This document shows, piece after piece, positions 10,368-20,530 of a stretch of DNA of 64,000 nt. Source of the stretch: Gracilaria gracilis (Eukaryota > Rhodophyta > Florideophyceae > Gracilariales > Gracilariaceae); the NCBI GenBank assembly GCA_030374805.1, contig JARGSG010000028.1, positions 620,001-684,000 of the forward strand, read 5' to 3'. The notes beneath the pieces are model-generated. The model ran no database searches. It was given only the letters and a program-made list of their open reading frames with translations, and had not been told where the DNA came from. Every line of letters begins with the position of its first letter. The stretch's first letter is position 1. The position numbers and the translations under genes are program-made.

Positions 10368-11831
10368 ATGGGTATGTTCAGCAGAGTTATTACGACTGCT
10401 GGTCCCAACACTGCCATTCTGAAGACTTTTGGAACGAGCCGAGTCAACGTACAGATAGGAGGAACTGTCAGCTTCATTCCGGTTCTTCAAAGGTTAGACT
10501 TTTTAAACCTTGAGCTGCGTACCATCAATGTCGAAACCCGTCAAGGCATTTCATTATCCGGCGCAAGGATACACGTCCTCAGCTGCTGTCAGGTAAAGAT
10601 TCAAGGTTGGAATCCTACATCAGAACACTCCGCTCCTGGCAGACCACCTGGAACGCGACCTGGCTCAGATTTGCATACTGACGAGGCTGCCATTTTGCTG
10701 GCTGCTCAGCATTTTCTTGGCAAGAGCTCGCAGCAGATTGACTATGCAATTAAGCAGACAATTGCCGGCCACCAGAGGGCTATTATTAGCACTCTAACTG
10801 TTGAGCAACTCATCCACGACCGCGATTTGTTTTGCGAGAAAGTCGTCGATAACTGCTACCGTGATTTACGAAACATGGGCTTGGCCATGGTATCATATAC
10901 AGTCGTTGCAATAACGGACAATGACGGCTACATAGATGCGTTGGGTGCCTTGGAAAACGCACGTATTCAAAGGGAAAAGGTTGAGAATGAAGCAAAGCAT
11001 CGCAATCGAGCTAGCCTAAATGAGATGAAAAGGCAGGTAGCAGCTCACGTTAACCAGAACAAGGAACGTATACGAGCAATATTTTCGCAAAAGCAAAAGG
11101 CAATAACTGATGCTAAAGCAAAAGCAAACGTTGATCGCGCAAGGGCAGTTCGCGGGAAGGCATTTTCTATCACTACAGCTGAGAGGGAAGCCGAACTATT
11201 GGTGAAAAAGAAGTATGCTCAAGCAGCAGAGATAGCAGCTGAATTACTTGTGCTGCGTCAAACAATTCAACAACAGAGACTGGCAATGGAGAAGACTGTT
11301 CAAGTAGAAGCAGACGCAAGATATTATAAGCGCATTATTAAAAGCGACCGAAGCATTGCTAAAGCTCGGGCTCGAGCAGAGAAAGAAATAGAAATAGCAC
11401 GAGCAAATGCTGAGGCCCAAGCCCAACAAGTGAGGAAGAAGGGATTTGCAGAAGCTGCCGTAGAGGCTTCTAAAATCCGAGAGAAGGGTTTGGCAGAGGC
11501 CCAAGCAATACTGTCAAAAGGTTTAGCCGATGCTGAAATTGATATCATGAAGGCAAGTACGATTCGAGCCGAAGGAATGGCGGAAATGGATGTCCTCGAA
11601 GGCCGCCTCCAGATATGGGAAGAGAATGCGAACGAACCGTTCTTGCTTGATCACATGATTGGCGATTTCCAGCGACAAATGAGAGGAATAGTTGAACCTC
11701 TGATCAGAATTGATGGGATTACTATTGTTGATCAACAAGATCAAGAAGCAAGTGTGACAAATACAATTAACGTTTTGGCAGCCCAACTGCCGGCTCTATT
11801 CGACGCGCTGGTAACAAGCAATCTTTCATGA
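10368..11831 (+). CDS. Flotillin-like SPFH/band-7 protein
   Basis: A 487-aa protein of typical flotillin length. The N-terminus MGMFSRVITTAGPNTAILKT corresponds to the short membrane-associating start of flotillins, followed by an SPFH/PHB domain to about residue 190 (AAQHFLGKSSQQI, STLTVEQLIHDRDLF, LRNMGLAMVSYTVVAI, and DNDGYIDALG, close to the flotillin pattern D..GYL.ALG). Residues about 190-400 form a long Ala/Glu/Lys-rich coiled coil with repeated EA, AEA and KAxA units (AEAQAQQVRKKGFAEAAVEASKIREKGLAEA in two stretches), the flotillin domain. The C-terminus LPALFDALVTSNLS fits the conserved end. Flotillins are peripheral proteins on the inner face of sterol-rich membrane patches and act in scaffolding and endocytosis. 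This start is preferred because the family begins at this Met; the next Met is two codons on. Single exon. Confidence 0.92.
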   Translation: MGMFSRVITTAGPNTAILKTFGTSRVNVQIGGTVSFIPVLQRLDFLNLELRTINVETRQGISLSGARIHVLSCCQVKIQGWNPTSEHSAPGRPPGTRPGSDLHTDEAAILLAAQHFLGKSSQQIDYAIKQTIAGHQRAIISTLTVEQLIHDRDLFCEKVVDNCYRDLRNMGLAMVSYTVVAITDNDGYIDALGALENARIQREKVENEAKHRNRASLNEMKRQVAAHVNQNKERIRAIFSQKQKAITDAKAKANVDRARAVRGKAFSITTAEREAELLVKKKYAQAAEIAAELLVLRQTIQQQRLAMEKTVQVEADARYYKRIIKSDRSIAKARARAEKEIEIARANAEAQAQQVRKKGFAEAAVEASKIREKGLAEAQAILSKGLADAEIDIMKASTIRAEGMAEMDVLEGRLQIWEENANEPFLLDHMIGDFQRQMRGIVEPLIRIDGITIVDQQDQEASVTNTINVLAAQLPALFDALVTSNLS

Positions 11832-12488
11832 ATGCTTAGTGCTTTCTGAGAACGCTTTGGATATCCGGAGACGCTGAGAGAATTCCCATCATCTGATCTT
11901 TGCGATGAAAGGGATAGAAAGATGACCTGTATGGTTTAAGAAACTGGGTTTGCGGTCTGCTCAATCATCGAGCGTCTTGGACTCGGGACATAGTTTGTGA
12001 AGCAACACGTAATACAGATACTGCAGATACCATTCTACATGTTGTTTGCTTTCACAAACTATTCTGAATGACGCGTATTTCGGCTGGAGGAGAACAGTGA
12101 GTCTTTCAACTCAGTTTTTACTGTCATTATCAGAACCTGAGAATCATGCTCTGTAACCTTACGTGATGCCGATTGATATGTGTTTGTAAGGGCTTAAGCC
12201 GCGGAGTTTTATAGGTTTTGATGGCTTATGATGGGGCCACGAAATCATGATGCTTACCTCAATCATTTCGGCCACCTAAGGCCTACTCCCTCTCGTGGCT
12301 GTTATATAATGCGAACGGGGAATTTGATCAGCATGGAATGCAATCTCTTCACATGTTAATGTGTTCTGGGTGTAACGAAGAATCGTTTAGTAGCTTCAAT
12401 ATCGAGAGGTATTATCAATGAGAGGGTATCGAGATTGTCTTCCTGTGAGCCGGACTTGCTTTTCTCTGGGCAGGTTTCTTCTTGGAAG
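11832..12488. other. Intergenic; no gene recognised
   Basis: Flotillin 3' region and upstream region of the propeller-type membrane protein. I see no open frame with family signature, tandem repeat or transposon end. Confidence 0.5.
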
Positions 12489-14219
12489 ATGGCCATCTTC
12501 TCATCAATGTGTTTGCGTATGATCACTTCGATAAGTGTTCTTTGTTACATCACGCAGGCATTGCCATCAACTGAATCTCAATTTCGCGCCTTTCGAGTAG
12601 GTCTGTCATCGGAGGGGTATACATCAGCCGTATCATTGGCCACAGATGAGCACGGGAATACTTTCGTAGTTGGTAATACCGACGGTTCCTTTGGCAAGGC
12701 AGACGGTGAAAATGTAAGTGCCGAAAGCATATTCATTGCGAAGTTCAGCCGTTCTGGGATAATGATATGGCTTCGAAGAACAGGATCGGCATATGTAGAC
12801 AAAGCAACCTCTATATATTTCTTTGGGACGAACCTATACGTAACTGGGTTTACGAAAGGGAACGTAACTCTTGGTGAACAATCAGAAGGGCAGAAATTCT
12901 CTCGTGGTATCAGGGATGGATTCTTAATGGTTTACAACTCCTTCACGGGGAAAAGGTTGTGGTCGAGACAGTACGGCATGAAAGCCACGGCAACTCAAGT
13001 TGAACGAGTGGCTGTTTCTAGACGTGGGGGCATCATTATCGCAGGCAGGACGAACGCGTCACTTTTCCTGAATGGCGACAGAAGAGTGCAGGACGAAGAA
13101 TTTTTCTTGGCTCGATTGAGTCATGCTACAGGTCAGATTGAGAGAAAGACCCAGATGGAAACCCGGTCTGTGTGGCCATTCTCATGGCCCCAAAGGCTTT
13201 TAATCGTTGAAGAGACTTCATCTGTGTATGTTGTTCTGCACACTAAAGAGCAAGATAGGCGCAATATGGGTGTTGTTATATCTTTGCAATTTCATAACTA
13301 TGACGCAGTTGAACGAGTACTGAGTGTTGGTGGACACAAAGTCGATGCGGATGGGTACTATGGTCTCTCATACGATGAAAGATCTGGTAAACTGGTTGTT
13401 TCATTGACGAAGGGCGCTACGCGTTCTACTTCTGCAAACATTATGACACCAACTTTTGCGCTACGGATTGTTTCGAACAATACAAGACCGAGACAATGGA
13501 CTGAGCGGGCGTTTAGCTTTGACCAGGGTGGTGGAGACATTGTGAAAGACGTTGTGATGAATGGAGCTGGATTAGTAATGGTGTTGGGAAGTTCGAAAGC
13601 CCAAGGTCTGAAGACAGATGATGGGAAGAATGTAAGCTCTGTCCCAGCATTATGGGTTTATGATGTCCGTACGATGAAGACTGTCGGTTCACACATCGCA
13701 GACAACTTGAACGGACTTCACTGCGATAGGATTACAAAGTTTGCCTTGGACAGCGATGGAAACATTGTGTACGCCGGAGTGAGAAGCAGAGAAGATGGAA
13801 CCGGAGAAGTGTTGCTGGGGAGCTTTGGTGTGCCACCCGAATACAAATGGAGATCGGGAGATGGGAATTCTAAGCCAGTGAAGATCTACATTCTAGAAAA
13901 TGGTTCAATCACTACGAATGAAATGTTGGCTGTTCAGGATTCGAAGAAATCGCAAAGTGATGATAGGCAAGGAGTAGATTCTCTTAATTTTGGTTCCATT
14001 GCAAGTATCTGCGTTGGTTCAGCTTTAGTTGCACTAGTCTTTGCTGGCTTGTATGCAATAGTGGTTAAAAAGAGAAAACGGCGAAGTGCACAGCAGGAGG
14101 TTATCGACAGTGCCATCCGTTCCACTAACGTGCAGTCGTTGATGCACGGTGGTCCTCATGGGGCTGGTGATCAAACAGACCGACCAGGACTGGGGGGATT
14201 ATTCAATGACAATCTTTAG
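12489..14219 (+). CDS. Type I membrane protein with beta-propeller-like (SBBP-type) ectodomain
   Basis: A 576-aa protein when started at the Met that opens a good signal peptide (MAIFSSMCLRMITSISVLCYITQA). An in-frame Met 18 codons upstream is less likely. The ectodomain has repeated units of the SBBP / Kelch-like kind: VSLATDEHGNTFVVGNTDGSF, SIFIAKFSRSGIMIWLRRTG, SIYFFGTNLYVTGFTKGN, GFLMVYNSFTGKRLWSRQYG, and later KFALDSDGNIVYAGVRSRE. The pattern D..GN.YV.G.T.G.F followed by D.F..K....G...W is known from seven-bladed propeller repeats of extracellular proteins. A single membrane helix at about residues 503-526 (ASICVGSALVALVFAGLYAIVV) is followed by KKRKRRS and a short cytoplasmic tail. Potential N-glycosylation sites (NVS, NVT, NAS) fit secretion. 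Ligand and function are unknown. Confidence 0.8.
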   Translation: MAIFSSMCLRMITSISVLCYITQALPSTESQFRAFRVGLSSEGYTSAVSLATDEHGNTFVVGNTDGSFGKADGENVSAESIFIAKFSRSGIMIWLRRTGSAYVDKATSIYFFGTNLYVTGFTKGNVTLGEQSEGQKFSRGIRDGFLMVYNSFTGKRLWSRQYGMKATATQVERVAVSRRGGIIIAGRTNASLFLNGDRRVQDEEFFLARLSHATGQIERKTQMETRSVWPFSWPQRLLIVEETSSVYVVLHTKEQDRRNMGVVISLQFHNYDAVERVLSVGGHKVDADGYYGLSYDERSGKLVVSLTKGATRSTSANIMTPTFALRIVSNNTRPRQWTERAFSFDQGGGDIVKDVVMNGAGLVMVLGSSKAQGLKTDDGKNVSSVPALWVYDVRTMKTVGSHIADNLNGLHCDRITKFALDSDGNIVYAGVRSREDGTGEVLLGSFGVPPEYKWRSGDGNSKPVKIYILENGSITTNEMLAVQDSKKSQSDDRQGVDSLNFGSIASICVGSALVALVFAGLYAIVVKKRKRRSAQQEVIDSAIRSTNVQSLMHGGPHGAGDQTDRPGLGGLFNDNL

Positions 14220-15269
14220 CTAGAATGTAAAACGCAGGCCTGGCAAAACGTACTTGTATGGGTTGCGTTGGCGCTTTGCCAAGAGGAAGCCCATACGATT
14301 TAAGCTCGACGCTAGATACAGCAGCACTTGTATTGAACTCACGCGCAAGTCATTGGTTAGCACTGGTTATTGCTGAAGACGAGACGTGTGTTTGAACTCG
14401 TCCCAGCCACCAAGGGTAACTAACGGAGTAGAAGTCTTGACTGCGATAGGAAACGACTTAACAAGTTCTTGCTGAGGATCATGGGGTTCCACAGACAAGA
14501 GCTGTCTCTTGAATGCACAGTCTGGACACGAAGACGTACAGTCGGGCGGTGATTGGTTGTCCATTAGAGTTATTGTCGAAATGGTGTTGTCTTTCTGTTT
14601 GCAGAGGACGGGGAGATACAGGTTGTGTAACCGCCAAAGACAATACGCAGCCTTGTCACTGTTAGAGCAAGGCACTGATGCTATTTGAAACGCCGATGAT
14701 GTTCATTGTATAGCTGGATGGAAATAGCGACTTGGAACTTCGTTCGCCTGTAGCTTCGGTCGACGTCCAATCGAGCTGTACTGCAGGTGAGAGACAAGAG
14801 GAATGGGCTGGCTTGCAACTTGGTACAGTATTGCTGTTGTACCGACGGTAACGCTACCTTCTCCCTCTCGAGTTTCCTAAAGGCCTCGACAGTCTAGATA
14901 TGTACTGTACAAGCTCTGTTCAGAGCTGCAATCCGGAGTGCATGGCTGGCTTTTAATCTAAAGCTTACAACTGCGTTCAGTCGCAGTCGCAACTCTCGAT
15001 TGATGATGAATGTTATCTGAAATGATGGCAATCCGCCTAAAGAGTTTTGTGTGTATCGCTTTCATCAACGCGCTCTAGATTTCTGATGAGAGCGAGAGGC
15101 TCCAGGGCAGGATGACGGGCGGTAAACTGCCTTGAGAACCGTGTTCACCTACTAAAGTATCTAGGCTGCATGAGACGCTGTGCTGCATCGGTCTCATGGG
15201 CAGAGTGAAGCGCTGTGCGAGGCTCACAGCACCCGTAGTATAAGCATTCTCCCATCCATCGCCTACGTG

Positions 15270-15280
15270 TACCAACGGTA
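15270..15280. promoter_or_regulatory. Recurrent motif TACCAACGGTA (copy 3)
   Basis: Exact copy, 610 bp upstream of the start at 15880. GATATCTACC follows about 100 bp away. Confidence 0.4.
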
Positions 15281-15322
15281 GTCGATTGAATAGGTTACAG
15301 CAAAGAGTACCGAAGGCAGCTA

Positions 15323-15355
15323 TGCTCCTGAGTCGGTCGGCCTGACTCAGGAGCA
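15323..15355. other. Perfect 12-bp hairpin
   Basis: Arms TGCTCCTGAGTC and GACTCAGGAGCA enclose a 9-nt loop. It lies alone in a gene-free stretch. It could be part of a structured RNA, a palindromic protein-binding site or a chance event; nothing here decides between them. Confidence 0.7.
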
Positions 15356-15879
15356 GTCCTGACCCGACGATATCTACCACATTAGTTGTCAGGCCGTGCA
15401 TAGACAAGCGGGCAGAAGATATGATACGCCACGGGGGTTGAATTATTCCAGCACAAGCGCATGTCAGGGGTTGTGGAGCAATTCCCACTAATGTACGTCT
15501 GTGCCACGCATGAATGACAACGAGTACTCATCGCACGATGCGGTGCGCGCCGTAAGGTTACAACGCTACCACCTGCCGTCCAGGGAACGAATTTGGCACA
15601 CTTGCAGCGAGGAGAAATTCGCACACGTGCGCCTCTTTGTCACTTACGTGGGCTTGATTACCTCGACAAAGGCGCCGCCAGAGTGGTGTGTGCGTTCGGC
15701 GTCCCCACGCCGATGCTATCTACCACAAACAGCTCCGCTGCTCCGCTACGCTTGAGCTTTGCGATTAGATTGCCGCCCAAGTGCCAAGACGTTTACTTCG
15801 GTCTGCTTGTCGCTCTCGCTGTTGTGGAGATTGTGATTGCTGCGCGCCGGTGACAATACTATGTGACACGCGCGCTGCA

Positions 15880-17808
15880 ATGGAGTTTGAGCCTTCTTCT
15901 GCACTTCGCCTGCGTTCTTCGGTCTTGCGCTCCTTGCTGTTCCTTGCCACTGTTCTCCTGCTTCCTTCCTTCGTGTTCGCCGAATCTGAGAGCGACGATT
16001 GCGCCACTCCTGCCACTCGTGTGTCTCCTGCATTCAGTCACGACCCATGGCCCATTCGGCGCTATCTTTCGCTGTCTACTTCAGCCCCATCCGCCCGCTT
16101 TTATCGCAACAACAAGGGGGAAGGAGAGAAGATGAAACGCGTCTTCCGTTTTCTCAAAGACCTTCTGAACATTATGGATACTCGTCGTAATGCCAACGAT
16201 GAGTCTGCGTGCAATCTTCATCGGGAGCTAGACTGGGTTTCCAGAATGGAAGACGCCGCCGAGAAGCGTCAGATTATTCAGGCGAAAAATGGCGTTCACA
16301 ATTCTTGTCCGTCCAGGCTAGACTTCACGAAGGACGAAGACCGCAAAGACTTCGACTCTTCCCTTGGAGAAGGGGTGAGCCAAATGCTTAGAGATGCTGT
16401 CTTGTCTATGAAGCCCGCAGTCGAGACAAGTAGTGAGTCGCCATTTAAACTGGGGATGGTGAATTGGTCGCGTATCGTCCCTACCACCGATTGGGACCTT
16501 CGACACCTTTCGCAGCAGTGCCGTTTGGAAACTGTATCAGCTTACCGAGTGGATGGGCGGCTGTACATGCGGGTAGCAGTCACCAATCGCCCTGTCGATG
16601 ACTTTGCTTTGGATTACGATCGTCAAGTATTCGAAGAATGGGTCAAAGACGATTTTGAGGGCTCATTAATAATGACTCATCCCCGCTTGATACCTGTTGA
16701 TTCCAAGCTAGACATACCCGGCGAAATTGAAGAATCAACGACCATAGTAGAAAAGTGGTCGGCCAGGCTTCTTCTGGCTTCGCACGGTACCATGCTCATG
16801 GAAGATAACCCAGCTATATCTGAGGCGATGAGACAAAACGCTGTGGACATAGATCTTGCAGAAGATGCCATTGTAATCAGCAATGTCGCAATTCTTGCTT
16901 TACCGTTAACGATGAATCTTATACCCGTTGCATTTCTGGCAGAGTTAAGCACAGTTGCGATGCTTGCGTATATCATCTTCACAGATGTGGTTTCCACGCT
17001 ACCGTTCCTTGTTAAGGGTGTGGAGCTTATTGGAGCCGCTGATAATGAACGTCGGGAAACGGTTGCGTTTTATATGGGCAATAAGACGTTTGGAGAGATT
17101 GAGGTTTGGACCGCTACTTGCCAGGGTGAGGATAAGTTTTTTGCAATCGGGGTGTCGTTTGTGGCGATAGCTGTGGCTGCCATAGTGGTTGGTGTGTTTC
17201 TGGAAGTTTTTGCTGGCATCGTTATGAGACGGAGACGGAGAAAAGAGGGTGCAGATGCGGAAGGACCGTTTGGTAGAGCAGCGTTTGATACAACGAAGCT
17301 AAGCTTGTTGGGGAGTGGTACTGATGCAGATGGGTTGGAGAGGCGGTACTCTATCGATGCCGATGATATCAGAGATGAATCTGACACAGAGACTAGACCA
17401 TCGTCCAACGAATCGACTACAGCAGGGGAGAAGCGATGGTGGCGATGGGGTTCGCAGAGTTCACCTAACACAACATCAGTTCTGAACGTGAAAGTGATGC
17501 CGAGTGTCGATAGCGATGTTCTTAGTGTTGACATCATACCCAGAGGTGAAGCTTACTTCTCAGATGAAAAGAAGCTCGAAGGCGTACAAGAGGAAACAAT
17601 CTCATTTATGAATCGATTGAAGATTATGCTTCGCTTCTTGAGAAGCGGGGATGGTCACGGAAGTCAAGGCTTTTCTGTAGGGGTTGGAAGTGACGGCATG
17701 TCTAGCGCTGAACGTGCTGCGCGGGCAAGTGGGTCCGAAGGTTATTCTTATGGGTATGATGAAGAGGAGGAGGGCCAAGAATCTCGGAGGGACTCATCGA
17801 TGGTCTGA
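15880..17808 (+). CDS. Unknown membrane protein, family A (paralogue of 43261-44688)
   Basis: A 642-aa protein when started at the Met that opens a signal peptide (SSVLRSLLFLATVLLLPSFVFAES); an upstream in-frame Met lacks this feature. The ectodomain is about 300 aa, with VSAYRVDGRLYMRVAVTNRPVDDF and FEEWVKDDFEGSLIMTHPRLIPVDSKLD. Then come two close hydrophobic segments (about 331-384: AILALPLTMNLIPVAFLAELSTVAMLAYIIFTDVVSTLPFLVKG in pieces), a short loop with FYMGNKTFGEIEVWTATC, and a third helix (about 420-449) followed by RRRRRK. The tail of about 190 residues is Ser/Asp/Glu-rich and probably cytosolic and phosphorylatable. The protein at 43.3-44.7 kb has the same order and closely matching sequence over the membrane part. 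I do not recognise the family; the arrangement suggests a surface protein. Single exon. Confidence 0.8.
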   Translation: MEFEPSSALRLRSSVLRSLLFLATVLLLPSFVFAESESDDCATPATRVSPAFSHDPWPIRRYLSLSTSAPSARFYRNNKGEGEKMKRVFRFLKDLLNIMDTRRNANDESACNLHRELDWVSRMEDAAEKRQIIQAKNGVHNSCPSRLDFTKDEDRKDFDSSLGEGVSQMLRDAVLSMKPAVETSSESPFKLGMVNWSRIVPTTDWDLRHLSQQCRLETVSAYRVDGRLYMRVAVTNRPVDDFALDYDRQVFEEWVKDDFEGSLIMTHPRLIPVDSKLDIPGEIEESTTIVEKWSARLLLASHGTMLMEDNPAISEAMRQNAVDIDLAEDAIVISNVAILALPLTMNLIPVAFLAELSTVAMLAYIIFTDVVSTLPFLVKGVELIGAADNERRETVAFYMGNKTFGEIEVWTATCQGEDKFFAIGVSFVAIAVAAIVVGVFLEVFAGIVMRRRRRKEGADAEGPFGRAAFDTTKLSLLGSGTDADGLERRYSIDADDIRDESDTETRPSSNESTTAGEKRWWRWGSQSSPNTTSVLNVKVMPSVDSDVLSVDIIPRGEAYFSDEKKLEGVQEETISFMNRLKIMLRFLRSGDGHGSQGFSVGVGSDGMSSAERAARASGSEGYSYGYDEEEEGQESRRDSSMV

Positions 17809-18540
17809 TATGGGTATGGTGTGAGCTATTTCTGGCTGTGCGTTTTTGACGTTCGCGCAAGTGAAGGGGCAGTCACAGCTGTCGCAATCGTTTAGAACTG
17901 AGCTTGAAGCTTCCAAAGCCATGTTGGTGTTGTCTCTCCCTGACAGCAAGATCATTGCAAGCCAGAGCTTTGGCTGTAAAATAAGTCTTTGTACAAGAAT
18001 TGAGAGCTATGCTTCTTGCGGCTCAGCACAACAACTGTTCTTCAGCTTGGAATGCGGACGAAGAACAAACCGAATGACGGTTCGCCGCTATCGGTACTTG
18101 CTGCTTGGGTATCTACAGTAGATTGCCGTTAATTCAACACTTTCGCGACGGTTACATGACTTGTGTTTGGGCCAATTTTAGCCGCCACATCGGACTGTGT
18201 CCGATGCGCCTGGGACAGCTTATCAGCCATCTGTCGCCCTCTCTACACGTAGATAGAGAGAGTAAATTCAACCACATTCACGTGCGCCACCTTCGCATCG
18301 TGCGCCACCTTCGCATCGTGCGCCACCTTCGCATCGCGCACCACCCACTCTATCCCAGTCCCAGCTCATTGCTTAATACAGCCTTCCCCGTCCGCCCCAC
18401 AAGCCGTCGCGGGCCTCACTTCCGTACCACCAACCGGTTGTTCTTCATTGTTGCTTGTTGACGTTTCGTTCCCGCCTTTGATCTGCAGAGCTCGTGCTTA
18501 TCGATTGTATACATGCCACGTGCGGTCTGCTTCGCCAATC
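17809..18540. other. Intergenic, with an 18-bp tandem repeat
   Basis: No gene supported. The 18-bp repeat at 18282-18335 lies 206 bp upstream of the Sel1 start. A stretch near 18240-18260 reads CTACACGTAGATAGAGAG. Confidence 0.45.
18282..18335 (+). repeat. Three tandem copies of an 18-bp unit
   Basis: The unit GTGCGCCACCTTCGCATC is repeated three times without change and followed by a decayed partial fourth copy. It lies in the presumed promoter or 5' leader of the Sel1-repeat gene. Confidence 0.9.
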
Positions 18541-20028
18541 ATGCCGCCACCGCGTCGCGAATCGACGCCCCGAGAGAAGGCTGAAATGCATGACCGCAAC
18601 ATCAAGCTCGATGGTGATGAGCATTCCATGGTGGAGCTTGCGCTACTCCTCCTTGACGGCGCCGAAGGCGTGCAACGTGATACAACCCGCGCTGTGCAGC
18701 TCCTTGAACGGGCTTCTCAGCATTGCCGCTATCCGCGCGCTATGTTCGAGCTGGCCATGTTGTATGACTTTGGATACGGCGATATTCCGCCCAATCCGAA
18801 GCGTTCTCAGGAGTTGTATGAGAATGCCATGCATTTTCGGAGAGATGGAAGTGCCACCAACAACCTTGCCTACCTGTTTGAGAGGGGAACTAAGCAGGTT
18901 CCTCGCAACATTCACCGAGCCATTCAGCTGTATGAAAGAGCCATAACCCAACATGAGAATGTGGTTTCCATGTATAATCTTGCTGGCTTGTTATGGTCTG
19001 GGGACCACGGAACCCCGGTCGACGCTCCCCGCGCTCTCAAGCTCTTCAAGAGGGCAGTCAAGAAAGGGAAAGATATAGAATCAATGGTGGACTTGGCAAG
19101 CGCACTGTTCGAGGGTGGTGCAGGAGTGCCATCAGATCCGAAGCGCGCTGTGAAATGGTATACGAAGGCCATCAAATTGAATAGTATGGACGCCAAGGAA
19201 GCTCTTGCGGCTATCTTTGAAGTAGGCGCAGAAAGCGTGCCAGCCGACCCCCAAAAGGCAGTGAAGCTGTACGAAGAAGTACTGGCGGACAGCAAATCTG
19301 TGAGCGCAATGATAAATCTCGGCAATCTGCTTTTGCGTGGAAGAGGTGATGTTCCCCAAAACCCCATTCGTGCGTTGCAGCTTTTTGAGGAGGCTGCGAA
19401 ACAAGACGATGCAATTGATGCCAGGATTCACTTAGCAGCGCTGCTCACTAAGGGAACTGCAGACATTCCGGCAAATCCGCCACGAGCGGTACAACTGTAC
19501 GAAGACGTCATCAAAGAGAAGGCTGATAGTCGCGCACTAACGAATCTTGCCGTTATACTGGAGCTGGGTGCTGAAGGTGTATCGGCGGATCAAAAGCGAG
19601 CGGTAGAGTTATACGAGCGAGCTGTTGATAAGAAGTATGCCCCTGCTGTGTTTAATTTGGCTTTGATATTCAAAGATGGAACCGAATCTATCCCCAAGGA
19701 TGAGACGAGGGCCATGGATCTGCTGGAAACGGCCTCCAAACAACCGAGTTTCAAGGCATCTGTATCTGCGATGGTAGAGTTGGCAAAATTGCTGGACAAA
19801 GGAACCAGTTCCAGCGCACCAAATCCGAGACGAGCAGTCAAGCTGTACAAGATGGCGATCGAGCGCGGCAGTGATAAGGCGAAGAGATGCTTAGCGGCCT
19901 TGCTGGCGAAAGGTAGCAAAGGAGTTAAGGCGGACATTACAATGGCCATAAAGCTGTACACAGAATCAGCAGACGAGACTGGACATCCAGACGCAATTAA
20001 GGCGCTTTCGCGGCTTGTTGGTGACTAG
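18541..20028 (+). CDS. Sel1-repeat (TPR-like) protein
   Basis: A 495-aa protein. I start it at the Met of MPPPRRESTPREKAEMHDRN. An in-frame Met 31 codons upstream lies in sequence that looks like leader. From about residue 35 to the end it is built of eleven or so helical repeats of about 36 residues with the Sel1 pattern AMVELALLLLDGAEGVQRDTTRAVQLLERA: A...LA.LL..G..GVP.DP.RAV.LYE.A. Examples are FELAMLYDFGYGDIPPNPKRS, MVDLASALFEGGAGVPSDPKRA, INLGNLLLRGRGDVPQNPIRA and FNLALIFKDGTESIPKDETRA. There is no signal peptide and no membrane helix, so it is probably cytosolic or nuclear. Sel1 repeats are protein-interaction scaffolds, known in ER-associated degradation, chitin synthase activators and many adaptors. 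No second domain identifies its pathway. Single exon. Confidence 0.92.
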   Translation: MPPPRRESTPREKAEMHDRNIKLDGDEHSMVELALLLLDGAEGVQRDTTRAVQLLERASQHCRYPRAMFELAMLYDFGYGDIPPNPKRSQELYENAMHFRRDGSATNNLAYLFERGTKQVPRNIHRAIQLYERAITQHENVVSMYNLAGLLWSGDHGTPVDAPRALKLFKRAVKKGKDIESMVDLASALFEGGAGVPSDPKRAVKWYTKAIKLNSMDAKEALAAIFEVGAESVPADPQKAVKLYEEVLADSKSVSAMINLGNLLLRGRGDVPQNPIRALQLFEEAAKQDDAIDARIHLAALLTKGTADIPANPPRAVQLYEDVIKEKADSRALTNLAVILELGAEGVSADQKRAVELYERAVDKKYAPAVFNLALIFKDGTESIPKDETRAMDLLETASKQPSFKASVSAMVELAKLLDKGTSSSAPNPRRAVKLYKMAIERGSDKAKRCLAALLAKGSKGVKADITMAIKLYTESADETGHPDAIKALSRLVGD

Positions 20029-20530
20029 TTGATTGGGAAAGCCCTTCTTGGATGTCATTCCCGTTACCGTTCTTGTGGTAGCCTGACCCGCCTACCATCA
20101 ACCTCAAATTAAGTCTAACTGAATGATTTGTGCGATCTCGTAAGTGAAGCGCTGCAGGATAAGCCCTTTTACCATTCTAACGTGAAAGTAAGCACATATC
20201 TGTTGGAGGGCTCAGGGTAGAAGTCAAAGAATTTCATGTAGTTGCCTTGCCGGTGCTTGCGTGCTTGTAGAGTAGGCGTCCCCTGAAAGCTTCTTTCCGT
20301 CAAGGCACAATTGAAAGTGTTACTGGTATTGATGTTTGTTTATGCAACAACATCACATCATGACGTTGGTGCTGTGACCCATTAGAGCTTTGTTCAGCTT
20401 CAAAAGCAGAGATGGATTGTCATCTTTGCAAGACCTAAAGGAGTCTATACATCCAAGGTCTGATAAACCTTGCTGGTTCTCTGAGACGAGTGGGGTATCA
20501 CTCTCTCTCTCTGTTTATGAGTGCACTAGC
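20029..20530. other. Intergenic; nothing recognised
   Basis: The 3' flank of the Sel1 gene. It may contain the 3' untranslated part of the LINE remnant that follows on the minus strand. No tandem repeat or terminal repeat seen. Confidence 0.45.

Larger units (their letters stand above)
14220..15879. other. Intergenic, 1.66 kb; no supported gene
   Basis: Several frames of 80-137 codons occur, mostly on the minus strand. None shows a motif, signal peptide or clear codon bias, so I leave them out. The region contains a strong hairpin at 15323-15355, one exact copy of TACCAACGGTA at 15270, a one-mismatch copy (TACCGACGGTA) at 14840, and TATCTACC words at 15370 and 15717. Confidence 0.4.

Noticed and set aside
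14367-15624. Minus-strand frames of 80-137 codons between 14.4 and 15.6 kb
   Set aside because: No signal peptide, motif or clear codon bias; overlapping alternatives of equal length.
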